19,819 bases of DNA. It comes from Zancudomyces culisetae. Lineage: Eukaryota; Kickxellomycota; Harpellomycetes; Harpellales; Legeriomycetaceae. The position numbers and the translations under genes are program-made. Positions 1 through 8,848 of this stretch are shown here, piece after piece (the stretch's first letter is position 1; each line of letters starts with the position of its first letter). Location: the NCBI GenBank assembly GCA_001969505.1, contig LSSK01000640.1:1-19819 (forward strand). The letters are read 5' to 3'. Under the pieces are notes generated by a model. That model saw nothing but the letters and a program-made list of their open reading frames with translations, did not search any database and was not told the DNA's origin.

Positions 1-355
1 CAGGGCACCCAGGCACATAGTTATCTATACATGCATTAGTGCTAACTTTTGGTGCGTTTGGTGGATTAAATGGATTTCCATATCCCTGACACTTTGTCAG
101 GTCTGGAAGAAGCTTTTCGTATGTTACATATCTATATCTTTGCCCTGGGATAGTGTTGATAAATGCCAATTGAATTAATGCTGGTGCAACGGTGTTTGGC
201 TCGGTATCGTTTCCTGGATAAATATATACATTACCTATTATTCTTTGATAAGGTGGTGACGTTGGAGAGACAGCTACACCTGTCTGGGTAGGAACTAGTG
301 GTTCCCATTCACCCCCACCCCTCTTCCTTCTGGTAATGGCAACAGATGCACACAT
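1..355 (-). CDS. Unidentified protein, N-terminal or internal exon, truncated by the window edge
   Basis: An open minus-strand frame runs from an ATG at 355 to the window edge (118 codons) with varied codon use. I do not recognise the family. Visible features are a tetrabasic RRKR stretch at residues 10-13, followed by a Gly/Pro/Thr-rich segment, a central part containing YQRIIGNVYIYPGND, and four later cysteines or aromatic clusters ending in DNYVPGCP. RRKR could be a Kex2/furin-type cleavage site, which would imply a secreted or type II membrane precursor. No signal peptide follows this ATG, so it may not be the true start: the sequence just upstream (ttttgattag at 359-368) is a plausible 3' splice site, and a candidate first exon lies at 707-778. 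The coding call rests on the open frame and composition only. Confidence 0.6.
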   Translation of the reverse strand, partial: MCASVAITRRKRGGGEWEPLVPTQTGVAVSPTSPPYQRIIGNVYIYPGNDTEPNTVAPALIQLAFINTIPGQRYRYVTYEKLLPDLTKCQGYGNPFNPPNAPKVSTNACIDNYVPGCP

Positions 356-706
356 ACTCTAATCAAAATGTTTTTTATACACATACCATGGCTTGCCCAA
401 GTTTGCAACACAGGTGAACTTATTTTTTATTTAAGTATGGTTAAATATTACAATTTATATGCACTCATAAAATCTGTTAAGGGAAAGAAAACGAATAGCT
501 GATCTTCACAATATTTTTTGTAGTTTTATGGATATTTATTTAGTAAATCCATCTAATAATTTGCAATATCTGATAGTTGTTGTGTGAAGTAATCAAGATA
601 GCATAATGTGTGCACCAGAAAATGGTTTCAATTTTTTTCCTGTTATAAACAACTAGATTAAAAAATAAAGCATTAGTAAATAAACGCTGCACTGTTTGTA
701 TGAAAC

Positions 707-778
707 CTCCAGATGACCAGTTCGCAGCTGACGTTCATCTATATTAACATGTTTAATTTCATGTGGCTGTTGATCCAT
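707..778 (-). CDS. Candidate upstream exon of the 1-355 gene
   Basis: A minus-strand ATG at 778 opens 41 codons before a stop at 653. The first 24 codons (MDQQPHEIKHVNIDERQLRT...) look like a cytoplasmic N-terminus. After codon 24 there is a GAG|GTTTCA junction, and a TACTAAT branch-like motif plus a TCTAG acceptor lie within the next 55 bases. Cutting at 707 and joining to 358 keeps the frame (phase 0 to phase 0). The GTTTCA donor is unlike the GTA-type donors elsewhere in the window, and an extra exon could lie between. It could equally be a chance ORF in the 3' flank of the aminotransferase gene. Confidence 0.25.
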
Positions 779-908
779 TAGTATATTTTGCAACTCCTTT
801 AAGGAACACTAAGTATTTAATAAAAAGAAAAACATCAACTCCCTAGAGGTGTAAAAAGGCAGATGCAATTTAGATTTAGGGTACAAAAATATATTGGTAT
901 TATTATGA

Positions 909-2153
909 TCAAGCCCTGTGTCGTTCACAGAAACGCTTAATTCTGTGCGCAGCCTCAAGCATTACATCTTCAGGAGGAGCAAGTACTATTCTAAAGCTGT
1001 TTGGAAAGTCAAAGACCTCACCAGGTAGAATTTCCACGTTTTCTTCCCATTTAAGCGCATGGTAAAAATCATATCCATTCCTAATATCCTTGAAGTTGCA
1101 AGTATTAATTACAACCATGCAATACATGGCGCCTTGTGGCTTAACAACAGTGAGGCCTTCAACAGATGATAGCGCATCTTCACAAACTTTAGCATTTTTC
1201 TCGAGTACCAAGTTAAGATGGGCCTTGAAGTTTGTGTTATCTGAGGTGGGGTTTAGAATTTTCGGTATAGCGCCCTGGATTAGTGAGTTGGGTCCCAGTA
1301 TAAGGTTAGACAAGGCCATCAATCCCCTTTTGACTTTTTCAAAGTTACCAAGCGGATCGTGTACAACTACCCACCCCAGTCTCCATCCAGGAACCAAAAA
1401 CTGCTTTGCAAGGCCACCAGTTGTTAAGACAGGTACGGAATTAGTCAGACTATAAAATGGATAAAACTCCTCTCCAGAAAATACAATATCTCTGTATATT
1501 TCATCCGCAATTATAGGAAGTCTATGTTTTTCACAAAATGCTATGATTTCTAGCAAATGTTTTTTACTATAGTTACTCCCACATGGGTTCGATGGGTTAT
1601 TAACCAATATTGCCTTTGTCTTTGCATCTACAAGCGACTCCAGCTCCTCAAGATTTATTTCCCATTGTTTTTCTGGCAATAAATTGTAGGTCTTGTATTC
1701 TATGCCATAGGATGATGCTATAGTCTTATATAGCGAAAATCCAGGCTTCGGGATGAGTATATTATCGCCTGGGTTCAGTAAGGACGTGATACACAGTAGC
1801 AATGCACCAGAGCAGCCACTTGCCAGGACCACATTGGATGGATCCACAACATGCTCTTCATTACTATAGGACTGGGCTATCGCTTGCCTCGCTTCTAATT
1901 TTCCCATACCTGGTAAATACCCGTTACACTCAAAGCTCTTTAGAGCCTCATCCACGGCATCCACACCCTGCTTATTTATCTTGAGATTCCCATATAACGT
2001 AGGATCTCCCAAGGAAAGATTAATCAAAGTCTGTTCGCTTTTTTGGCCGGGCTGTTTCTCCTGAGAGGTGCTCAGTAACTCCCTGATTGGGTTAAAGGTA
2101 GACATTGCCGAGATCGAGGGCTCGATTTCGCCCCACTGATTTTGATTTTCCAT
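909..2153 (-). CDS. Tyrosine aminotransferase-like PLP enzyme (class I/II aminotransferase), intronless
   Basis: A single 414-residue frame from an ATG at 2153. It should transfer the amino group of tyrosine (or related aromatic/branched amino acids) to 2-oxoglutarate, using pyridoxal phosphate, in the cytosol. The fold-type I core is complete: NNPSNPCGS at 185-193, ADEIYRD at 216-222 (Asp217 to the pyridine nitrogen, Tyr220), the Schiff-base lysine Lys250 in GLAKQFLVPGWRLGW with Arg258 for the phosphate, and a C-terminal Arg388 (NSFRIVLAPP) expected to bind the substrate carboxylate. GLAKxxLVPGWRLGW is characteristic of the animal/plant/protist tyrosine aminotransferase family rather than of the usual fungal Aro8/Aro9 enzymes. 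The N-terminal extension before residue 40 is short. All catalytic residues are present, so it looks functional. Substrate preference cannot be read from sequence alone. Confidence 0.94.
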   Translation of the reverse strand: MENQNQWGEIEPSISAMSTFNPIRELLSTSQEKQPGQKSEQTLINLSLGDPTLYGNLKINKQGVDAVDEALKSFECNGYLPGMGKLEARQAIAQSYSNEEHVVDPSNVVLASGCSGALLLCITSLLNPGDNILIPKPGFSLYKTIASSYGIEYKTYNLLPEKQWEINLEELESLVDAKTKAILVNNPSNPCGSNYSKKHLLEIIAFCEKHRLPIIADEIYRDIVFSGEEFYPFYSLTNSVPVLTTGGLAKQFLVPGWRLGWVVVHDPLGNFEKVKRGLMALSNLILGPNSLIQGAIPKILNPTSDNTNFKAHLNLVLEKNAKVCEDALSSVEGLTVVKPQGAMYCMVVINTCNFKDIRNGYDFYHALKWEENVEILPGEVFDFPNSFRIVLAPPEDVMLEAAHRIKRFCERHRA

Positions 2154-4203
2154 ATTGATTTGACACGATTTACTTCAATTGTATTTCGAATTGAAATTGT
2201 TTCTGTTCCCAGATAAGGATGAAAAAGAAAAACGTTTCAAGCTCACATCCTTCAAAGTTTACCCCTTTCTGATACCTTTATAGGTCGTAGTTACTCATTA
2301 AAACCCGACAAAATAAAAGTCTCAAGGGCCTTGTTTTTATTTGGTGATTAGCATTTAATTGAACGAATTATTTTTTTTTGTGGATATTTGAGAATCGTCC
2401 TATTAGGATTTGGAATTTCGGATTACGTTTTTTATTTTTTTCCAAAAGCGGCTACCACCTTGAGAATTGTATATATTTTTTATACATTTTTTTGTATTTA
2501 TTTATTTGTTTTTTTTTTTAGCAAAAATTATATAATTTCGCATGGTCTTATTACAACACCTAAAAGTAGATAAAAAAAAAGAGAAACTGCTCCAATTTAT
2601 CAAACTGATGGACGCGACAGACGTTTATGGCAAACTTTGTACAATATGAAAACACTCAATTATTGCTCACATACTAAGCTCAAGACCAAATCCGTGATCT
2701 AGGGCAATAGAACACAAATACTCTCTCGCTCAATATCGAGTATGACAAATGTTGGTAGCTTGGAATACAGCCGAGTGCACCAAAATATAAAGCGGGGAAA
2801 GAAAAAATACTTGCAATAAAATGCAGAGTTGTTGGAACGTATCCTTTTAACTCTTTCTACTACAAACACAGAACAGTTCAGTCTGTCAAGAATGCAAAAA
2901 AAAGCCTGAAAAGTACAACAATAGGCCATTTATATTTGTTATATTACATTTTCGAGATATTGGCTACATCAACTGAACATGCACCGACCCCAAACAGTTA
3001 CTCTGTGTCTTATAAATCATATTAGATTGCCAGGTTAATTCGAGCACAAAACTCGTAGTCACTTCTGCTTTCACATACCATGAGCAGCAATTATAGCCCC
3101 CCCCCCCATGAACACATGCAAACTCATTTGTCATTCAAGTTATACTGTTTTCTTTGAACTATCTTTCTGCGTAATTCAAACGCAACAATGTTGTAGTATT
3201 TTTGGTCAAAAATAATAGATTTTTTATGTTACTGTAAATGAAGATATGGGCATAAAATTCAATACTAACATGTCTCTTGGTTCTTGATGGCAAACAGGGT
3301 ATGTTTGGATGTCAGTACTGAAAAATCGAAGCAATTATTCGCAGACTTGTGTATTAACACAGCCCAAATAGCGTCTTTTGAAATTATTCAAACGTTTTAT
3401 CTGCAAGTGATTTACATAATCAAGCCAAAACACATGTCTAATAAGCGTTTTTTTTTCTTGAGCAACTTGCCTGAAATTAACTTATGAAGATGTATGTGTA
3501 TGTTTTTGATACAGCCACAATGAATAGCTATGATTCAGCCTTAAAGTGCTCGTAATTTGGTAAATGTTCTAAATAAATAGATAAAAATAGTATCATTACT
3601 CAAGGACTATATTTTTTCAAACCGAAACGGTAAAAGTCATTCTACTGTTATAATTTTTGAAGAAATAGCGATATAGTATGACTTTAGTTATGAAGTCTTC
3701 TTTTAAGGCTCTAAAAGCTTGGAAAAAAATAAGGTTTAATATAGAAAAATACATCTTGAAGGCCACATTTTACCCCGAATTATTTTTTGAGGTGCGGCTT
3801 TCTGAGTCGTCCTTATCATTTCATTCATTAGTTTTAGTTAAGCCGAGGTGGAAGTTCTAATTAATCAACCTGTGACTATGTGTTGTTTTGAGCACTATGT
3901 ATTAGTAAAATATTACACACATGTATAACACATAAATAGATAAACATAAATAGATAAACACACATTCACGCATATATACAGTTTATAGGATTGTAACAGT
4001 GGTATATGTATACATTACCTTTTTATTATGAAAAATTATTAGCTTATGCACTATTTTGACATACTAGCAATAAACAAGCAGGAGTTGATTATAATATCAT
4101 CACATAAAAAACACTAACAGTCCAGTGGCAAACCAAAGATTCAGTAATTAACTTTATGGGCAAAGTTGAGCAAATATTATCACAATTTTATGTATAACTG
4201 TAC
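2154..4203. other. About 2 kb with no supported gene
   Basis: Between the divergently transcribed aminotransferase and NF-YC genes. The first 400 bases are T-rich and low in complexity (2360-2520). Contents: a run of 11 C at 3097-3107 and a perfect 14-bp tandem duplication at 3931-3958. A minus-strand ATG ORF of 76 codons (2929-2699, MAYCCTFQAFFCILDRL..., cysteine-rich) has mixed codon use but no recognisable domain; I would not call it a gene. Other short ORFs (3284-3487, 3678-3860) look like chance. The stretch must hold the 5' regions of both flanking genes, but no promoter motif stands out. Confidence 0.5.
3931..3958. repeat. Perfect tandem duplication of a 14-mer
   Basis: Two adjacent exact copies of cataaatagataaa (3931-3944 and 3945-3958), set in an A/C-rich stretch with short CACACA runs about 250 bases upstream of the NF-YC start. 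Confidence 0.9.
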
Positions 4204-5640
4204 ATGATAATGAGTTCAGAACCGTTTTTACTCGATAAATTCTGGGAAAAGCAAGTACGGCAGCTTCAATACGAGTACCCTTCTTCTAAAAACTTTTCGC
4301 TGCCATTAGCTCGGATAAAAAAAGTCATGAAATCCGATCCCGACGTTAAGGTATACACTCTAAATAATATATTTGGAATTTTTTCCTTCAAACACAAGAT
4401 GAGAAGATAGATTTATATATAACCAGAGAGAGAGAGAAAGATCACGCGGCTATAAAGCAATACTATATGTTAGAAGCCAGTAAAAGTATATACCACTACA
4501 AATTATAGATGATATCCTCCGACGTACCAATTCTGTTTTCGAAGGCATGTGAAGTACTCATAGCCGAAATAAGCCAACGTGCGTGGACTAATGCTCTTGA
4601 AAACAAAAGAAAAACAGTACAAAGGCTTGATATTGTTACCGCTGTTGCTAAAAGCGAGATGTTCGATTTTTTAATTGATATTATTCCCAGAGATGATTAT
4701 GTAGCTTGCAGCAAAAAGTACAAGGGATGTAAAGAGGTATTATACGTCACTATAATTAAATTATTGTATGTTTGGTGTTTGGCACAGGTATTAGAGTAAA
4801 CGCATCATGTTTAGTTCTTGTGCGCATCATAATCAAATATATTATAAAATTGCAATTTAAAGTGATATGTAATTGAAACAGACCGTTGACCAGAACCTGA
4901 TAAGCCGCATATTAAAAAATTACCCTTGGGGTGCCGAATACAAAGATATATTGGGTAAGAATTTATGCTAGCATTTTGAGAGCAAAAAAATGTTACTACT
5001 AAAAAAAACTAAAACCAAATACTATTATCTAGAAAACAAACAGAAAAACAAGTCAAGAGCTGTTATCGCCACAAAAGATATTTTTCTAGATAAAAATCAT
5101 CACAGTTTGAGCGGTGGCTCTAAACCTGCAAAGCAAGCAGCAGACTATACACGGACCCCTTATTTAGATGCTGATAGACTTCCAAGAAAAATAAGCAATG
5201 GTAGTGATGCTTTCTTTCTGAAGAACATGGAGGCTGGAGCAAGTATCCATATTAATCCGAATGACACAGGTATTGCTATAAGTGGCATTGATGGGTGTTC
5301 TTTCGAGAAAAAATTCAAGCTAGATACATATGAGTACCGAAAAATAGCGGCAGACCTAGTTGAAGTGCTTGATATACCTACAACAATATTTGGAGGCTAT
5401 GATACCCAAAAACCTTGCATTATTTCAAATATTTCAATCGGAAGCGATATGCAGCAACACTTAAACGGATGTGCCACAGATAAAGATGGCAATCAAGAGC
5501 ACAACAAAAGCAGCGACAAACCATTGTCGACTAATAAAGATGAGAATAATACACACGTAGCTAAGACACACGAGCATTTAAATAATGTTGTTACTGAGTC
5601 TAGTGAAAATGAGGATCCCACCAGCAGTGAATTTGCGTAG
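4204..5640 (+). CDS. NF-YC / Hap5 histone-fold subunit of the CCAAT-binding complex, with a long C-terminal extension
   Basis: Four exons: 4204-4350, 4509-4736, 4882-4954 and 5033-5640, giving 351 residues. Introns are 158 (phase 0), 145 (phase 0) and 78 nt (phase 1). NF-YC pairs with NF-YB, then NF-YA, to bind CCAAT promoters in the nucleus. The N-terminal FWEKQVRQLQ (13-22) and the histone fold (about 31-113) match the family closely: LPLARIKKVMKSDPDVK, split from MISSDVPILFSKACE by intron 1, then RAWTNALENKRKTVQRLDI and FDFLIDIIPRDDY. Residues 114-351 are not recognised; they include a YPWGAEY segment and an acidic Ser/Glu-rich tail. The first two exons are certain. Exons 3 and 4 are inferred from frame and splice signals, and a separate downstream gene cannot be excluded. 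A second in-phase donor at 4788 could add 17 residues to exon 2. Confidence 0.88.
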
Positions 5641-5776
5641 TTAGCAACCCATTTCTATCGATATCTTTATGTTTAGTCTACTCGATAAAGACAAGATTAT
5701 TTAGTTTCCTGTTGTTTTATTTTATGTTCAGTGAAAATAATAGTCTGGAAACCAAAATGCAAAAATAATATGGATA

Positions 5777-6723
5777 TTAGTTATTTCCCAAATTTAAAAG
5801 CATGTTAGTACTACCAGAGCTGCCTGAAGAACCTGAAGGAATATAAGTAACGTTTCTGGATTTTGATAAGGTTTGTGCAATCTCTCGAGCAGCTTCAATG
5901 CGACGAAGTTGCAAGAGGCCCTGGCCGGCGCTTTCAAGAGCTTTGGAGATAACCTTTGCGGCCTCCGCTTCACCCTCTGCGCGAATAACAGCGGCGTTTC
6001 TCTCTTGTTCGGCTTTTTCAACGACAAATCTAGCTCTTTCAGCCTCTTGCTGAGCAATCTGTTTTTTTTCTACAGCATCAGTAAAGTCCTTTCCAAAAGT
6101 CAAATGTGTTATCGATACGTCGTCTAAAACAATCAAAAAATCAGCGGCTCTGGCTACAAGCAGTCTACGGATCTCATTGGAAACAACCTGACGTTGTGTG
6201 ATAAGCTCACTTGCGTCATATTGGGCAACAACGCTTTTCAACACTTCGTTACCAATAGAAGGCAGAACACGTTCGTCATAATCTTGGCCCAAGGTACTAT
6301 ATAATTTTGGAAGATTATTGACTTGTGGTCGCTGTAGCACTCGAAGGGTTATGCTAACCATTTGCATGTCTTTGGATCCAGTGGTGGTGGAGATGTTTCT
6401 TGGACGAATGCGGACATCATAGATTATAGGCTTCTGGAGCCATGGGATCAAGAAATGTGTTCCTTCGGAAATAACTTTGTCTTTAACACCTTGTATTCTA
6501 TCGAAAATCACCGCTTTGTATCCTCCTCTCACTATGAATGTTGAATTTAAATTCAAGATCAGAAACAAATTCAACAGCATGAATAATCCAATCTTTAATA
6601 AATTGATTCTTAGTATAAAAGCAAATATAGCTTACCATCAAACATCGATGCGTTAATCAGACCAGCAGCAACACTCAACCCGAATAATGTCGCAGGTATT
6701 TTTGAGGAGATTCTCTGACTCAT
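5777..6723 (-). CDS. PHB1: Prohibitin-1 (PHB1), mitochondrial inner-membrane scaffold
   Basis: Two exons, 6723-6636 and 6531-5777, with a 104-nt phase 1 intron (GTAAGC...CATAG), giving 280 residues (animal PHB1 is about 270). It assembles with PHB2 into ring complexes in the mitochondrial inner membrane that protect respiratory-chain subunits and regulate AAA proteases. Residues 1-29 form a short N-terminal anchor ([20 protein letters not shown]). The SPFH/PHB domain follows: [80 protein letters not shown] coiled coil is evident over about 185-250 ([20 protein letters not shown]). [13 protein letters not shown] and RNVTYIPSG mark it as PHB1 rather than PHB2. The tail has an unusual Ser/Gly repeat (SGSSGSSGS) before the final residues. 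The start was chosen because exon 1 supplies the conserved anchor. Confidence 0.97.
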
Positions 6724-6798
6724 TTTTCAGTGTTTCGCCTTGTGTTTTATTATTATTTTTATTCAAATCTCTTTTTAGGCAATGAAATATATTTGTGA

Positions 6799-7074
6799 TT
6801 AACTTACTTTTCTAGTTTTTTTTTCTAGCTTTATCTCGGCACCATACAAACCAACTACAAAAAAAAAAGATCCTAAAAGCGCGGCGAATGAACTGATTAC
6901 CAAGAAAATATATGGAGAATATAAAGTGGAAAGCCTGGGGGAAGCAAAGGAAACGAAAGAAAAAATTGCCAAAACATTAGCCACTAAAAATGCAGCATTC
7001 AACAAATCCCAGCTTAGCCCATAAAACCTGTCATTCCAATGACATTCTAGCCTAAACTGTGGTGCCAACACCAA
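6799..7074 (-). CDS. Small membrane protein, 5' end unresolved
   Basis: A minus-strand frame of about 90 codons ends at a stop at 6799. It contains two clear hydrophobic segments (LLNAAFLVANVLAIFSFV and YIFLVISSFAALLGSFFFVV) and a basic tail (KLEKKTRK), like a small ER or organelle membrane protein; I do not recognise the family. The frame contains no ATG and is preceded by TAA, so the true start must lie on an upstream exon. CACCACAG at about 7053-7060 is a plausible acceptor, just before FRLECHWNDRFYG. The last codons run into AAA|GTAAGT, a strong donor, so the annotated end may also be wrong. It sits between prohibitin (start 6723) and LSm4 (start 7200, opposite strand), leaving very little room for extra exons. 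Hydrophobicity in AT-rich DNA can arise by chance. Confidence 0.4.
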   Translation of the reverse strand: MVLAPQFRLECHWNDRFYGLSWDLLNAAFLVANVLAIFSFVSFASPRLSTLYSPYIFLVISSFAALLGSFFFVVGLYGAEIKLEKKTRKVS

Positions 7075-7199
7075 TTACCCTTTTTTTTTATTTTCCAAAA
7101 AACAGTTCTTAAAAAAAATAATTTACTACATTCCATCGTAAGTATAAATTTGGTAATTTACCACGAGATTCAATGAGATAGATCAAAGACCATTCAAAG

Positions 7200-7927
7200 A
7201 TGGTAAGTCTTGCTGTATAGAATCCGGTGCATGTTACCCAGCTTTACTTTTTTAAAATCTTTAATAACGAATTTGAATGGCTATATATATCATTAGCTAC
7301 CTCTGAATCTACTTAATATAGCTGTGGGGCATCCTGTGGTAAGTAAAAGTTAAAGTTTATGTAAATGTTTTATGTCCACATCGTTTTCAGCTAGAATTTT
7401 TACACACTTGTTAGAGCTAACATCTCATTCTTTTTATTGTAGCTTGTAGAGCTTAAAGATGGAATGACAATAAATGGTCATCTGGAGAAATGTGATAATT
7501 TCATGAACTTGGCGCTTAGAGAGGTTATCCAAACATCACCGGTACGATTAACTTGAACCAGCCTATTCTACTGATGTTTAAGACTATATATTTTGACGCA
7601 ACCAATGTAATAATTTTAGAGTGGAGATAAATTTTGGAGATTACCTGAAATTAACATTAGAGGAAATATGATAAAGTACTTAAGAATACCCGATCAGGTA
7701 AGTTGTCTGTTTACATATGCGTATCAGCCACAAGTATTAATAAACAAGAAAAAAATGAACTGTAGGTAATAGAAAAGGCATGGGAAGAGGTGAGCAGTAG
7801 TAGGAATGCAGGTGGTGGTGCAAGTGGAACCGGTGATCGAGGCAGACGCGGAAGAAATATGCGTGGACGAAGAGGCGGGAACACCGGCTTTAGCACAAGA
7901 GGAGGGAGAGGTGGTTTTTCTCACTAG
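7200..7927 (+). CDS. LSM4: LSm4, U6 snRNA-associated Sm-like protein
   Basis: Five exons: 7200-7202, 7297-7338, 7443-7541, 7620-7697 and 7766-7927, giving 127 residues. All four introns (94, 104, 78, 68 nt) are phase 0. LSm4 is part of the LSm2-8 ring on U6 snRNA (splicing) and the LSm1-7 ring (mRNA decapping/decay). Residues 2-15 ([14 protein letters not shown]) match the family's LPLSLLKTAxxHPM start. The Sm1 motif follows ([20 protein letters not shown]), then Sm2 ([21 protein letters not shown], about 53-73). The tail (86-127) is Arg/Gly-rich with RGRRG and RGG repeats, typical of LSm4. The first coding exon contains only the ATG: ATG|GTAAGT joins to TTAG|CTACCT, the only join that restores the conserved N-terminus. 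Confidence 0.95.
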
Positions 7928-8848
7928 CTCTCATTAAAACGGCCATCTTCTCAATATGTAGTATCTTTTTGCTTTTCAAAAGAGCTTTACAACTGGATTT
8001 CCATGGTGTTTACATGTCTTTATGTGTGTATTAGCTTTTTGGGAGATTAACAGTTTTTATTTTGAATTCAGAAAAGGGTTCTGTTTTTTTTTTTTAGAAA
8101 ACGAAAAAAATAAAGTTTGTAAAGAGATCGGTTCTTGAACTAATACCTGGTAGGTATGGGTCCCTAATATGATATATAGTAATTGACTTGGAAAATGCTA
8201 TAGGGGCTTTTCTTTGGTGTTTTATATGTTTTTTTCTGCAACATGATGGGGTTATAAGGCAAATACCACATAAAGCTGTTTTTTTTTTGATAACTGAATT
8301 TATTAAATAAACATCACATAAAACTAAGAAAAAAATAATCATACATGACAAGTACCTAACCAATCCTGCTCCGTCCCTCTAGGGACTCTATACCCACCAG
8401 GCCTTGATTCAAGAAGGTTGTTTCTGTTCTGAGTCGGTCTAAGATTTTCACCCTATATCGACATACTCTAACCAAGAATCTTGCTGTTCCCAGGTCAACC
8501 AAGAATGGTACTTCGGCTTCTCTCTTCTTAACGGGTAGATTAAAGCCAATCTTTTTGTGACTCGCTTTTCTAAGGATTCGTCTAAAAGATTTCTTTCTCC
8601 AAATCTCGAATCACAAACAGTCTTTAGAAAACACCTTAAAGGATGTAATAATACTCACAAAGTCAGAGAAAAAACCACTACAAGATTCACCATTAATCTA
8701 ATTATAAGGTTGAGACGTACACAGTTTGATCAATGTGTTTGGTACCCAAATATTGCGAAAAGTATTGTATTTGACTAGAAATATCTACAGAATTATAAGT
8801 GTTCTAAAGAAAAAAGGGTGGGCTTAGAGCAATGGTTGATATCCAGGA
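7928..8848. other. Intergenic stretch between the convergent LSm4 and Rua1_C-domain genes
   Basis: Mostly AT-rich 3'-flanking sequence with T and A runs up to about 8350. From about 8360 to 8780 the composition becomes less AT-rich and several frames on both strands stay open for 40-70 codons, interrupted by stops. That part is annotated separately as a possible degenerate element. Confidence 0.5.
8360..8640 (-). pseudogene. Possible decayed LTR-retrotransposon fragment with a retropepsin-like motif
   Basis: On the minus strand, one frame from about 8606 down to a stop near 8360 reads about 80 codons and includes EVPFLVDLGTARFLV. This resembles the catalytic loop of retrotransposon aspartic proteases (usually LVDTG or LVDSG), here with Leu in place of Thr/Ser. 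A stop lies just upstream in the same frame. An overlapping frame encodes RLALIYPLRREKPKYHSWL. No reverse transcriptase, RNase H, integrase or flanking long repeat is visible. The call rests on one short motif and a local change in composition; chance is a real alternative. Confidence 0.2.

Noticed and set aside
331-386. 28-nt intron (GTATGT...GATTAG) just before the 1-355 frame
   Set aside because: Much shorter than any intron placed in this window (minimum 68 nt); the GTATGT may be chance, while the acceptor might be used with another donor.
1090-1455. Plus-strand open frame across the aminotransferase gene
   Set aside because: Antisense to a well-conserved coding sequence with all catalytic motifs; a shadow frame.
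2388-2573. Plus frame of 61 codons rich in Phe, Tyr and Ile
   Set aside because: Produced by T-rich low-complexity sequence.
4788-4799. Stop of NF-YC at 4799 (end of an unspliced exon 2)
   Set aside because: It gives a protein that ends just after the histone fold, but two further exons join in frame with good donor and acceptor signals. Kept only as a possible alternative end.
5794-6127. Further open frames on both strands inside the prohibitin exon
   Set aside because: They overlap the conserved prohibitin coding frame and show no domain.
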